Assembly (NCBI GenBank): GCA_900539425.1
Contig: UQBX01000029.1
Span: forward strand, 1 to 22,308
Reading direction: 5' to 3'
DNA: 22,308 nucleotides
From: an uncultured Oscillospiraceae bacterium
Lineage (GTDB): Bacteria; Bacillota; Clostridia; Oscillospirales; Acutalibacteraceae
Below, one piece after another: positions 6,827 through 15,937 of the stretch. The notes below the pieces were generated by a model. It worked only from the letters and a program-made list of their open reading frames with translations, was not told the DNA's origin and searched no databases. The position numbers were made by a program, and so were the translations under genes. Numbering within the stretch: the stretch's first letter is position 1; each line of letters opens with the position of its first letter.

Positions 6827-9427
6827 TCAGCCCTGCGTGCGATAAATGGAAATATCCGAAATATGCGGCGCATAGGTTTCTGTTGAATTGAATTTATTTG
6901 AGCCGTCATTATAAAGAACGATAGTATTTTCGCCCTGCCTGAGTTCAACATTTACCGTAACAGTGGTAAAATTATCCCACCCGCAGGTATTGCGGCAGTA
7001 GATCTGCATATCTTCGCCGTTTACGGACGCGGTTATATTATCCTCTACAAGATCAACATTGTAATCATGAACACCCTGTTCCCTGTTTGCGCTGTATTTT
7101 ACGGTCATTTTATATATTCCGCTTGCTGGCGCGTCAAAAGTAAATGACGCCGAACCCGATTCGCTTGAAATGCCGTTTATAAAATCAACGCCCGCCGTAC
7201 TGTTTGTTTCGACCGCGGCTGTGCCTGAAAGAACGGCGCTCTGCGGTGAAAGCGAAATATATTCAGGCATTAACTCGGCAGTGTCTGTAAAAGTCAGCTC
7301 TGCGCCGCTTTTTGCTATACCTATATAATTAAGTCCCCTGCGCAGATACACTTTTGCGGTGCCGTTACTTGAGGAAACAGCAGGCGCGCCGTCAATATCA
7401 AGCGCTGTATTTTCGGCTGTAAGCAAATCGTAATAACCGTCATCGGAAGCAACTGCAAGAAAATACGTGTTGCTTTCGTCAGTTCTGTCCGCATCCGCAA
7501 GAACGGTAACATTGCTCTGCTCGGGATTTGGTTTTCTGATAAGCAGAGAATCAAGCACATAAGTGCCGCTTCCATGGGTAAGGGTTACCGCATATTCGCC
7601 CGCCTCAAGTTCATAAAAATCTGTATATGAGTTGGTTATCTCGCTTTTCACGGTGTTTTCAAGCGTTATCTGTGATGTTTCATCACCGATGCTCAGATTT
7701 ACGGTTGCGGACACACGGTCATCAGGATTTTGTTTTCCGTTTTCATCCGCAGCGCCGTCATTCGCCTTGCCGTAAATAAACTTGAATTCATAATATCCGC
7801 TTTCGGGAATATTTACGGTTATCTGAACTCCGTCTCCCTCATTTTCCATACCGCCCACAAGTCCGTTTTGCTCTCCTGTTGACGCATAAGCGCTGTCATA
7901 AGTATAGGCGTTACCGAGGAGAGTGCCGTTCTCAAATTCATAGCGGGTATAAAGGCTTGTGTTTTCATAACCCTCATCGCCGCTTTGTGCTTCACGCACG
8001 GTAATACGGTAGGCGGTGTCATCATTCATGAAATCCATATCTATTTTAAGGGTATCAGCACAGTCTGTTACATAAGACTTCACCTTTTCGGGCGCATAAA
8101 CTTTGCCCGAGATACCCTGATATGTTACGGCGCTTATTTCAACATAGACCTGTTTGCCCGCAAGGTTTGTTTTATCTAAATTCTTTACCTTAACGGTGCC
8201 GTCATAATCAGCACCCGAAATCAGCAGTTCAATGCTGTTTTTATCATCAGCAAGAGTGCCCAGGCCCATAAACTGCCTGTAGCGCGGCGCCCTGAACTGA
8301 ATCAGCGCTTTGCCCATATCGGAGTGAAGAATATCGGAAATATCTGATTCCATTGTCTGCCCCTGCATATCGGAATACCAGCGATAGACCCACCACGCGG
8401 AATTGGGCGTATTATAATCGGCTGCCGTATTGCAGAGATTGTTAGCAAAAAGCCAGTATGCCTGCTGCGCATAGACCTTTGAATACTCTATCTGCGTTAT
8501 GTACTTGAGCATTGTATTAGGATTGCCGTTATCCTCCATCATACCGTATTCGGAAACGATAACGGGTGTATTTTCGTCTACGCCTAATTCTTTTTCTATA
8601 TTCTTTAAATCGGCGTTATTGTACTGCCAGTCATATATTGAGCGGTAATTCAGTTCGTGATAAATAAGCACATCGGGAACACAGTCATTCTGCACAGTAT
8701 ACTCAAGGAAGGAGTACATTTTATCGCTGTCATACTCATAATATCCCGGGCCGCCTATTACCGCTTCGGGGTCGAGCAACTTTACATAGTCGCAAGTGAG
8801 TTTCCACGCCTCAAAGAAATTCTGCCTGCCGGTATCATTAAAATCATTGTAGCCGCCGTTTTCATTTGAGGAATCCTCTACCCATTCGCCGAACCACACG
8901 CCGTTGTCGCACTCATTATATAGGCAGTAAACTATCTTATCGTGATAATCGCTGTTTTTTATCGCAGTAACAGTCTGCTCAACAAGCGGGAAATATGTAT
9001 TCTGAACATAATCTTTCCAGTTGTAAGTGCCCGCCTTTTTCATTTCGTTTATATTATCCTCATCATAGTACCATGTGCTGTACATATCCTGGAGATACAC
9101 AACGAGGTAATCGCAGCTGCCGGAGGAAAGTGCCTGCTGCGCAACATCATCCATTTCGCCTATGGGGTGCTGAAGCCCAAGGGTGGTTTTTGTTGAAAGA
9201 GAGGAAAGATTGATACTTTCCGTCATATTATAGGACGGAACACCGTCCTGCGCTATACCGTAAAGAAAACCCGACGCGCCTTTTGTAACGCTGCCTGTAA
9301 GCTGGGATGCGTCAAAAGTTACAGTAGGCTTATAAAAGGCAAAAAACGCCCCTGCCCCAACTGCAACTGCAATTATTACGGCAAGAAGCGCTATGCCGAG
9401 TTTTTTTAAAACTCTTTTAGTTCTCAT
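6827..9427 (-). CDS. Membrane-anchored glycoside hydrolase (clan GH-A, GH39-like) with two CBM6/35-like modules
   Basis: 866 residues. An N-terminal hydrophobic segment (about 9-31) after basic residues is a signal anchor. A catalytic TIM-barrel-like part covers about 45-400: GASGFLYGIAQDGVPS (50-65), the likely acid/base E172 in YCLYNEC and the likely nucleophile E293 in IVSEYG, as in clan GH-A retaining enzymes. A beta-rich linker domain follows (about 400-480). Two modules resembling CBM6/CBM35 come next, at about 490-630 and 725-865; the second has the typical ALSGTAAVE..., YRVT-like and ENTIVLYNDG segments. The exact GH family is uncertain and substrate specificity cannot be read. Start ATG 9427 has AAGGA eight bases upstream and lies four bases after the lipid-kinase stop. 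It is the last gene before a strong terminator. Confidence 0.75.
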   Translation of the reverse strand: MRTKRVLKKLGIALLAVIIAVAVGAGAFFAFYKPTVTFDASQLTGSVTKGASGFLYGIAQDGVPSYNMTESINLSSLSTKTTLGLQHPIGEMDDVAQQALSSGSCDYLVVYLQDMYSTWYYDEDNINEMKKAGTYNWKDYVQNTYFPLVEQTVTAIKNSDYHDKIVYCLYNECDNGVWFGEWVEDSSNENGGYNDFNDTGRQNFFEAWKLTCDYVKLLDPEAVIGGPGYYEYDSDKMYSFLEYTVQNDCVPDVLIYHELNYRSIYDWQYNNADLKNIEKELGVDENTPVIVSEYGMMEDNGNPNTMLKYITQIEYSKVYAQQAYWLFANNLCNTAADYNTPNSAWWVYRWYSDMQGQTMESDISDILHSDMGKALIQFRAPRYRQFMGLGTLADDKNSIELLISGADYDGTVKVKNLDKTNLAGKQVYVEISAVTYQGISGKVYAPEKVKSYVTDCADTLKIDMDFMNDDTAYRITVREAQSGDEGYENTSLYTRYEFENGTLLGNAYTYDSAYASTGEQNGLVGGMENEGDGVQITVNIPESGYYEFKFIYGKANDGAADENGKQNPDDRVSATVNLSIGDETSQITLENTVKSEITNSYTDFYELEAGEYAVTLTHGSGTYVLDSLLIRKPNPEQSNVTVLADADRTDESNTYFLAVASDDGYYDLLTAENTALDIDGAPAVSSSNGTAKVYLRRGLNYIGIAKSGAELTFTDTAELMPEYISLSPQSAVLSGTAAVETNSTAGVDFINGISSESGSASFTFDAPASGIYKMTVKYSANREQGVHDYNVDLVEDNITASVNGEDMQIYCRNTCGWDNFTTVTVNVELRQGENTIVLYNDGSNKFNSTETYAPHISDISIYRTQG

Positions 9428-9431
9428 ATAG

Positions 9432-10388
9432 TTATTCCTTAATAAAGCAAAGCCTTAAAGCATGTTTTTCAACTTTAAAATTAACTTCCGGGTAGTTGAA
9501 GTTTTCACCGTCGCAATTACCGAGAAGTCCGGATCCGTCAACAGACCATATTCTGCCTGAGGTAAGGTATCCGGTATGCACAAGATCTGTGGTTTCCTCG
9601 TTTGCCGTGCCTGCGCTGTACTTAGGTATAAGGGGAAGTGCCTGCCTTAAAGTAAGGGCGTCTGCCATGCAAAAATCAAGGATACCGTCATCCAGCTTGG
9701 AATTAGGAGCGGGGCAGAAACCGCCTCCGTAATAGCTTGCGTTGCAGATTGCAAGCAGCGTATAATCAGCGGGAGTGACAGTCCATTTATACGGTTTTCC
9801 GTCTCTGCCGATACAGTCAAGATCAAAATTTATCTTATACTTCATAGACTGGAGCACTGCGGGAACAACAGCCACATTATATGCCTGACTGCCCAGAAAT
9901 TTCACCTTGCCCGCAATTATCCTGCCTATGGTTTCCACCTTTGTATCAAGGCCGAAGCTCATTACGTTTATACATTTTTCGCCGTTATAATCAATAAGAT
10001 CTATCGGCTTTACTTCATATTTCGGGTTGCCTGTATGAAGTCCGAAAGCTTTAACTACATTTAACGAATCTATTTTTTTAGTGCCGTATATCTTTTTGGC
10101 AAAATCATTGCCCGTTCCGAACGGCAAAATCATAAGAGGCGTTTTGGTGTGGGCAAGTCCGTTTGCTATCTCATGAACAGTACCGTCACCGCCGCAGGAT
10201 ACTATAACGCAGTCCTCGCCGTATTTTTCGGCATAAGACGCGGCAAGCTCCTTTGCGTGCCCTCGGTAACTTGTTTCCTCTATGATCATTTCATCATTAA
10301 TAAGTCTGAATGCAGACTGAACCTGTTTAAAAAGCAGGCGTCTGTTCTTATTTCCCGCTATCGGGTTTTCTATAAACACATACTTCAT
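9432..10388 (-). CDS. Diacylglycerol kinase-type lipid kinase (DAGKc domain)
   Basis: 318 residues of the DagK/YegS/BmrU lipid-kinase family, which phosphorylates diacylglycerol or related lipids using ATP on the cytoplasmic face of the membrane. The nucleotide-binding GGDGT motif lies at 66-70, preceded by FIENPIAG near the N-terminus (residues 6-12) and followed by LPFGTGNDFA (88-97). The C-terminal half has the family pattern YYGGGFCPAPNSKLDDGILD. Length agrees with the family (about 300). ATG 10388 is preferred over GTG 10394 because AAGGGG lies eight bases before it. The gene follows galK by 28 bp and touches the glycosidase gene. It could recycle diacylglycerol from lipoteichoic-acid synthesis or act on another lipid; substrate is not determined. 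Confidence 0.88.
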   Translation of the reverse strand: MKYVFIENPIAGNKNRRLLFKQVQSAFRLINDEMIIEETSYRGHAKELAASYAEKYGEDCVIVSCGGDGTVHEIANGLAHTKTPLMILPFGTGNDFAKKIYGTKKIDSLNVVKAFGLHTGNPKYEVKPIDLIDYNGEKCINVMSFGLDTKVETIGRIIAGKVKFLGSQAYNVAVVPAVLQSMKYKINFDLDCIGRDGKPYKWTVTPADYTLLAICNASYYGGGFCPAPNSKLDDGILDFCMADALTLRQALPLIPKYSAGTANEETTDLVHTGYLTSGRIWSVDGSGLLGNCDGENFNYPEVNFKVEKHALRLCFIKE

Positions 10389-10416
10389 ACACACATCCCC
10401 TTAATTTAAAACAGCC

Positions 10417-11697
10417 TTACATTACTCTTGTGCCGCCGACGGGGCGGATGATAAGAACATGACAGCTTCCTTTTCCGAAAACAGTTTCAATGCTGTTCTT
10501 ATATTCCTCAAGCAATTCGGCAGGTACAAAAGCCTGAATCGTACCTGCGAAACCGCCGCCGTGAACACGGTAAGCACCGTCTACGCCGAGTATACCCTCT
10601 GAAATGCAAAGCGCAAGAGAAATCTTCTGCTCTGCCGGATTTTTAGGTGTGTATACATTCTGATTATACATATAGGAAGAACGGCCGCTTTCGTTGATGA
10701 CCTTTTTGAAATCATCAAAATTATTGCTCTCAAGAGCCGCAATAGCTTTCTCCACTCTTGCGTTTTCTCTGTAAAAATGGAATGCACGGAGAAGTGCTCT
10801 GTCACTTACCCTGCCCATAAGTGACGGAACAGCTTTTTTGAAATCTTCAAAATCAATTTCTCTGAGCACATCCTTGCCCATTGCCTGAGCAACACTTTCC
10901 ATTTCGCCGCGCACTGCCGCATAATCATCAGTAAGATCGCTGTGGCTTCCGCCTGTGTCAACGATGCAAAGTGCGTGACCGCTCTTTGAAAAATCAAAAT
11001 CAACCTTTTTAATCTTAGGATTTTCGGTAGATTCAAAATCAATAGTTACAAATGTGCCTACGGACGATGCCATCTGATCAAGCAGACCGCAGGGCTTACC
11101 AAAGAAAACATTTTCCGAATACTGTGCCGTTTTGGCTATTTCAACAGAATTGATAACTCCGTCGTTATAAAGATATGAAAGAGTGGTGCCCAGAAGCACT
11201 TCAAAAGCCGCGGAGGAAGAAAGCCCGCTGCCGCCGATTACATCAGATGTTGTTACACAATCAAAGCCGCCGATTTTGTATCCGAGACCTGCTATCTTTG
11301 CAACAACGCCGCGCACCATTGCGGTTGAATGCCCGAACTCTGCCTCATCGGGAAGAAGTTCGCTTGTGTCAACAACATTCATTGCGTGTCCGTCTGACTT
11401 AACACGAACAACATCCTCATCATTTTTTGACGCTACTGCAACAGCATCAAGGTTTACAGAAGCCGCAAGCACCTTGCCGTTATTATGGTCTGTATGGTTT
11501 CCGCATACTTCAGTACGGCCGGGGGCAGAGGTGATTATAACATCCCTGTCCTCCCCGAAAAGTTTTACGAATTCGTTTATCAGGCGTATGTAGCGCGGTT
11601 TCTGAGCCTCAACGGCACTGTCCGTAACATAGACTGCCTTTAACTTTTCATCCATTTCGCCTGCTTCAATAGCGGCGATATACTCCTTTGGTTTCAT
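10417..11697 (-). CDS. galK: Galactokinase-like GHMP kinase
   Basis: 426 residues of the GHMP kinase superfamily. The N-terminal galactokinase signature appears as GRTEVCGNHTDH (60-71), a variant of GRxNxIGEHxDY with Asn in place of the usual Glu. The ATP-binding Ser/Gly loop GGSGLSSSAA is at 155-164, the catalytic Asp in KPCGLLDQ at about D208, and the C-terminal VHGGGFAGTIQAF motif is present. The protein is 30-40 residues longer than E. coli-type GalK, as in many clostridial homologs. ATG 11697 has AGGA eight bases upstream, 27 bp after the VTT gene. It would phosphorylate galactose at C1, or a related sugar. No galT, galE or transporter lies nearby, so specificity is less certain than the superfamily. 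Confidence 0.82.
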   Translation of the reverse strand: MKPKEYIAAIEAGEMDEKLKAVYVTDSAVEAQKPRYIRLINEFVKLFGEDRDVIITSAPGRTEVCGNHTDHNNGKVLAASVNLDAVAVASKNDEDVVRVKSDGHAMNVVDTSELLPDEAEFGHSTAMVRGVVAKIAGLGYKIGGFDCVTTSDVIGGSGLSSSAAFEVLLGTTLSYLYNDGVINSVEIAKTAQYSENVFFGKPCGLLDQMASSVGTFVTIDFESTENPKIKKVDFDFSKSGHALCIVDTGGSHSDLTDDYAAVRGEMESVAQAMGKDVLREIDFEDFKKAVPSLMGRVSDRALLRAFHFYRENARVEKAIAALESNNFDDFKKVINESGRSSYMYNQNVYTPKNPAEQKISLALCISEGILGVDGAYRVHGGGFAGTIQAFVPAELLEEYKNSIETVFGKGSCHVLIIRPVGGTRVM

Positions 11698-11724
11698 AAC
11701 TGTTTCCTATGCCTTTCTATATAT

Positions 11725-12495
11725 TTATAAAACAATTTTATATTTTTCCTTATGGGAATATATAAGAAGCGTTTGATTCATCTGGCGTGATTTAACGCCG
11801 TAATAAATATTGAAAGCAAGGCTTGTGATGCCCGTAAACATTACAACAAGCATTGCAAGCAATATAAACTGCCGTGAAAACGGATTGTATATCTCCGAAC
11901 CTATACGCGTGTAGATATACAAACGCGGCAGACTTCCGATAATGCTTAAACACACATAATAAATAAAATCATAATGCATGGAGCCGTAAAGCTTTGATAC
12001 CATACCCAGAGGTATGGACGGTACAAATCTGGACACCAGCAAAATATAAGGATTGCCTTTGCCCTTAAACAGCACCCAGTCCTTAATAAACCTTGCTTGG
12101 TGGATATTCAGTATCATCATTGCCCAGCCGCCGCCTATCCAAGAGCCCTCGGCATATTTTATCATGAAAAACACGATTATGCAGAAAGCATTGATTATCA
12201 TTGCGGTCTGTATTGAAAATACCATTCCGGAAATAACGCACAGTATGCTTATCGGTATCGGAAGCTGGCACTTTGCAAGCCACAAGGCAAAAATACAAAC
12301 AAGTATCTCAATATGACTGTCCAGCCCCACAACTGCCCTTTCAAGTTTGCCAAGCCAATTGATAATCGCGTCAAAACGCACCTCAAGGCTTGCCTGATCG
12401 TGCAGGCATATAGCAAGAAAAACCATAAGGGCAATCGTTACAATAACGATTATCATTGATATTAAATTTGTTTGGCGGCGTTTGCTTTTTCTCAA
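11725..12495 (-). CDS. TVP38/TMEM64-type (VTT domain) membrane protein
   Basis: 256 residues with about five hydrophobic segments: an N-terminal helix (about 12-32), a pair with a re-entrant look near 65-112, and C-terminal helices near 178-195 and 210-234. The conserved core SRFVPSIPLGMVSKLYGSM (155-173) matches the VTT (SNARE-associated Golgi/DedA-like) signature with its Arg and Pro residues. Such proteins are linked to lipid scrambling and membrane homeostasis. The start is TTG 12495 with GGGGGTG upstream; the next Met (residue 14) would cut into the first helix. It lies 21 bp after pheA and 27 bp before galK, so it is probably co-transcribed although unrelated to aromatic synthesis. Confidence 0.82.
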   Translation of the reverse strand: MRKSKRRQTNLISMIIVIVTIALMVFLAICLHDQASLEVRFDAIINWLGKLERAVVGLDSHIEILVCIFALWLAKCQLPIPISILCVISGMVFSIQTAMIINAFCIIVFFMIKYAEGSWIGGGWAMMILNIHQARFIKDWVLFKGKGNPYILLVSRFVPSIPLGMVSKLYGSMHYDFIYYVCLSIIGSLPRLYIYTRIGSEIYNPFSRQFILLAMLVVMFTGITSLAFNIYYGVKSRQMNQTLLIYSHKEKYKIVL

Positions 12496-12516
12496 AACGG
12501 CACCCCCGTATTACAA

Positions 12517-13647
12517 TCAATATTCGTGATAATTGCCCAGAAATTTAAAATCGGGAAGCTCGGCATAAAGAGCGCATATAAGATCAAGCGTTTTTTTGTC
12601 TTTTATATTGCCGAGCAGATCAACATAAAAATAATAGCTGAAATCGCCGTTGCCGACGGGTCTTGACTCAAGCTTTGTAAGGTTGAGCCCCGCCATGGAA
12701 AATCTTCCGAGTATCCTGTAAAGCGAGCCGGTTGTATGCGGCAGCGCAAAAATAAGGGAAATTTTATCGGCGTTTTCTTCTATTATAAGCTTTTTTGAAA
12801 TAACGATAAATCTTGTTCTGTTATTACTTATATTCTGAATTCTTGTTTTTAATATTTGAAGTCCGTATTTTTTTGCGGCGTCAGCCGAACAGATAACTCC
12901 AACATCTGTTCTGCCGCTCTCGGCAACATATTTTGCCGCCGCGGCGGTATTGGTGTAATTAACGCCTGTAAAATCAAAATTCTTTAAAAATTCAGAGCAC
13001 TGTGCAAGCGCCTGAGGATGGCTGTAAACCTCATCAATATCGGCATACTCCACTCCTTTACGCGCGCAGAGGCAGTGGTTTACCTCAAGAGAATAGGATC
13101 CCGCCATATAAAATCTGTATTTGATAATAAGGTCATACACCTCATGAACAGAACCGGCAGTTGAATTTTCAACAGGCACTATGCCGAACGGAGCTTCTCC
13201 TTTATTAACCGCCTCAAACACATCTTCAAATATCCTGTAATGTTTGACTGTAGCGTTCTTAAAAAGCGTAAGCGCTGTTTCATCTGCATAACTGCCCTCA
13301 ACTCCGGCACATGCAACAGAAACTTTCTGATCAAACGCATTGGTGTTTGATACTGCGGAAGAAATTATATCTCTTAAATCGCCGCCGCTCTCCATAATAT
13401 TATGCTGAATAGCACGGGAAGCATCCATAGTTGCGGAAAATACAGTGGCGATAGCGTCGCCGTCCTCACCGCATTTTTCCTTTACGCAATCAAGTATCTG
13501 CCCCTCCCTTTCTGCATTAAAAACGGGAAGCCCTCTTTCCGCTTTATATGCAGCTACCTGCCTTGAGATATCCATTCTGTGCTGAAGCAGAGGGATGAGC
13601 TGATCATCTATTTTGTCTATTTCTTTTCTTAAATCGAGCAAATCCAT
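12517..13647 (-). CDS. pheA: Bifunctional chorismate mutase / prephenate dehydratase (P-protein)
   Basis: 376 residues with three domains. A chorismate mutase AroQ domain (1-82) starts LRKEIDKIDDQLIPLLQHRM. A prephenate dehydratase domain (about 109-283) shows GVEGSYADETA, VENSTAGSVHEVYDLI (159-174) and the catalytic-site TRF (278-280). A C-terminal ACT domain (about 295-365) carries LTKLESRPV, the phenylalanine-sensing ESRP motif (327-330). It converts chorismate through prephenate to phenylpyruvate, with feedback by phenylalanine expected. ATG 13647 has AAAAAGGA upstream at a rather long spacing, 18 bp after the aroC stop. It uses the chorismate made by the upstream genes and competes with TyrA for prephenate. 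Confidence 0.96.
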   Translation of the reverse strand: MDLLDLRKEIDKIDDQLIPLLQHRMDISRQVAAYKAERGLPVFNAEREGQILDCVKEKCGEDGDAIATVFSATMDASRAIQHNIMESGGDLRDIISSAVSNTNAFDQKVSVACAGVEGSYADETALTLFKNATVKHYRIFEDVFEAVNKGEAPFGIVPVENSTAGSVHEVYDLIIKYRFYMAGSYSLEVNHCLCARKGVEYADIDEVYSHPQALAQCSEFLKNFDFTGVNYTNTAAAAKYVAESGRTDVGVICSADAAKKYGLQILKTRIQNISNNRTRFIVISKKLIIEENADKISLIFALPHTTGSLYRILGRFSMAGLNLTKLESRPVGNGDFSYYFYVDLLGNIKDKKTLDLICALYAELPDFKFLGNYHEY

Positions 13648-13665
13648 TAAAACAAATTTCCTTTT

Positions 13666-14739
13666 TTACATCATCATATCAAGCAGTACGAAAGCGCAGA
13701 CCGCCTCCACAACCGAAACCGCGCGCGGAACAATGCACGGGTCATGCCTGCCGTTTACAACAAGCTTTTCATTTTCCATGGTTTTAAGATTAATGCTGTC
13801 CTGAACGCTTGCAATGGAAGCAGTTGGCTTTACGGCAACTGAAAATACAAGAGGCGCTCCGCTTGTTATACCGCCGAGCACACCGCCGTTATTGTTAGAT
13901 TTAAGATGAACGGCGCCGTCTTTTATCTCGTACGGGTCATTTGCCTCACTGCCGAACATACCGGCAAAATCAAACCCTGCTCCGAACTGAACGCCCTTTA
14001 CAGCAGGGATACCGAAAAGCGCGTAAGAAAGCCTGCCTTCAACGGTGGAAAACATATTTGCGCCTATGCCGGTGGGAAGCCCCACTGCGGCGCACTCAAT
14101 TACACCGCCGACCGAATCACCTTTAAGACGTGCGTTTTCAATATACGCGCGCATTTCAATTTCTTTCTGAGTGCTGATAGTAGCAAAAAAATCAGAAGAT
14201 AATTCCTCAAGCTTATTTGGGTCTATATTATTTTTATCGAACGGCGTATCATATACGGTGCCCACCTGCAAAATATGAGCGCCTACCGTAACGCCTTTTT
14301 CAGCAAGTATCTGCTTTGCGATTGCGCCCGCAAAAACTATGGGCGCGGTAAGCCTGCCGCTGAAATGGCCGCCGCCGCGGATATCATTAAAACCGTTATA
14401 TTTCACATATGCGGGGTAATCACTGTGCCCCGGGCGGGGTACAAAACGCACGGAATCATAATCCCCGCTTCTTGTATTTGTGTTTTCAATTATCATTGCA
14501 AGAGGAGCGCCCGTTGTTTTTCCGTTAAGCACACCGCTGAGTATCTGCGGCTTATCGGGCTCCTTTCTTGCCGTTGCGGATTTATCCCTGCCTGGGGCTC
14601 GCTTATCCATTTCCTTCTGAATTTTATCAAGATCAAGCGTTACGCCCGCGGGCAGACCGTCTATAACACAGCCGATAGCCGTGCCGTGGCTTTCACCGAA
14701 AACAGACAGTTTTATATTTTCACCCAGCGTTGATGACAT
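13666..14739 (-). CDS. aroC: Chorismate synthase
   Basis: 357 residues. It converts 5-enolpyruvylshikimate-3-phosphate (EPSP) to chorismate using reduced FMN. Family motifs are all visible: FGESHGTAIGCVIDGLPAG near the N-terminus, RPGHSDYPAYVKYNGFNDIRG with the following GGGHFSGRLTA, NNNGGVLGGITSG, and GRHDPCIVPRAVSVVEA near the C-terminus. ATG 14739 is chosen over a longer frame to 14814 because GGGAGGAAAAG sits directly upstream and the protein then starts with the family's usual STLG...FGESHG. It overlaps the end of aroA by 20 bp, implying translational coupling. Confidence 0.97.
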   Translation of the reverse strand: MSSTLGENIKLSVFGESHGTAIGCVIDGLPAGVTLDLDKIQKEMDKRAPGRDKSATARKEPDKPQILSGVLNGKTTGAPLAMIIENTNTRSGDYDSVRFVPRPGHSDYPAYVKYNGFNDIRGGGHFSGRLTAPIVFAGAIAKQILAEKGVTVGAHILQVGTVYDTPFDKNNIDPNKLEELSSDFFATISTQKEIEMRAYIENARLKGDSVGGVIECAAVGLPTGIGANMFSTVEGRLSYALFGIPAVKGVQFGAGFDFAGMFGSEANDPYEIKDGAVHLKSNNNGGVLGGITSGAPLVFSVAVKPTASIASVQDSINLKTMENEKLVVNGRHDPCIVPRAVSVVEAVCAFVLLDMMM

Positions 14740-15928
14740 TCGCTTTTCCTCCCAGTTTGTTAAAATCATCAAAAAATGACGGATATGTTTTGTTGACGCT
14801 TTCCGCCTCGTCAATACAGATCTTTCCCTTTGCGAAAAGGCCTGCCACCGAAAACGCCATAACTATTCTGTGGTCATTATAGCCTTTTAGCTGTGCTGAG
14901 CAAACACCGCACGGGTTTATAATCATACCGTCATCGGTTTCGGCAACGTCAACTCCCATCTTTCTGAGGTTTGAAACAATAGCCTCAATCCTGTCTGACT
15001 CTTTAAATCTCAGGCGCTGTGCGCCGCGGATAACGGTTTTGCCCTGAGCAAACGCCGCCGTAACGGCAATTGCGGGCACCATATCGGGAATGTTATCACA
15101 GTCAATATCTATTCCGTGAAGTTCGCTCTTTTCGCACGTTACCGAATTTTCGCCGACGGTTACTTCAGCGCCGAACATACGCATTACATCTACAACAGCT
15201 TTATCTCCCTGAGCGGAATTCATATCGAGACCTTTTAGGGTTATTTTGCCGCCTATCGCCGCCGCGCTCATAAAGAATGCCGCGTGGCTCCAGTCGCCCT
15301 CAACGGTATAATCGCGAACGGCATATTTCTGATTTCCTTTTATAAAATAACCGTCATCTGTTTCCTGAACAAATACACCGTAATCGCTGAGGACTTTTAC
15401 AGTCATATCAACATACGGCTTTGATTTAAGCGGAGTTGTAAGTATTATTTTAGAATCGCCGTCAAGCACGGGAAGCGCAAGCATAAGACCCGTTATGTAC
15501 TGTGAGCTTATATCTCCGCGTATCTCAAAATCGCCGCTTTCAAGTTTTCCGCTTATTGACAGCGGAAGCGAGCCGCTGCTTTCAATATTTACACCGTGTT
15601 TGGGCAATAATTCTATATACTCGCCGAGCGGCCTCTGGGGCAGTCTGCCCTCTCCGATAAAAGTAACCTCTTTGCCGAGAGCCGCCGCCACGGGGATAAA
15701 AAATCTCAGGGTATTTCCGCTTTCTATGCAGTTTATTATCTTATCTCCGCTTTTCAGACTGTTTGCAGCGCCTATTGCCGCTTTCATATCCTTTGACGGG
15801 ATTATTGGCTCCACCGTGCCGCCGCCAGCAAGGAACGAACATATTATCGCCCTGTGTGCCGCCGATTTACTGGGCGGGAGGGTAAGTTCACCGTTCAAGG
15901 CAGAGTTTTCTATTTCAACAATCTTCAT
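14720..15928 (-). CDS. aroA: 3-phosphoshikimate 1-carboxyvinyltransferase (EPSP synthase)
   Basis: 402 residues. It transfers enolpyruvate from PEP to shikimate-3-phosphate. Visible are LPPSKSAAHRA (17-27, S3P/PEP-binding Lys21), SGNTLRFF (70-77, with the PEP-site Gly71 kept and Arg75), LPQRPLGEY (96-104), DISSQYITGLM (139-149), PDMVPA with catalytic Asp282, and RLRFKESDRIE (305-315). The N-terminal KSAAHR and the SGNTLRF loop differ from E. coli AroA (KSVSNR, AGTAMRP) but fit the clostridial branch. Length is about 25 shorter than E. coli. ATG 15928 has AAAGGA upstream, nine bases after the aroB stop. Confidence 0.96.
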   Translation of the reverse strand: MKIVEIENSALNGELTLPPSKSAAHRAIICSFLAGGGTVEPIIPSKDMKAAIGAANSLKSGDKIINCIESGNTLRFFIPVAAALGKEVTFIGEGRLPQRPLGEYIELLPKHGVNIESSGSLPLSISGKLESGDFEIRGDISSQYITGLMLALPVLDGDSKIILTTPLKSKPYVDMTVKVLSDYGVFVQETDDGYFIKGNQKYAVRDYTVEGDWSHAAFFMSAAAIGGKITLKGLDMNSAQGDKAVVDVMRMFGAEVTVGENSVTCEKSELHGIDIDCDNIPDMVPAIAVTAAFAQGKTVIRGAQRLRFKESDRIEAIVSNLRKMGVDVAETDDGMIINPCGVCSAQLKGYNDHRIVMAFSVAGLFAKGKICIDEAESVNKTYPSFFDDFNKLGGKANVINAG

Positions 15929-15937
15929 ATTATTCCT

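Noticed and set aside
14740..14814. 25-codon extension of chorismate synthase
   Set aside because: It lies inside aroA, and GGGAGGAAAAG directly before ATG 14739 plus the family's usual N-terminus fix the start.
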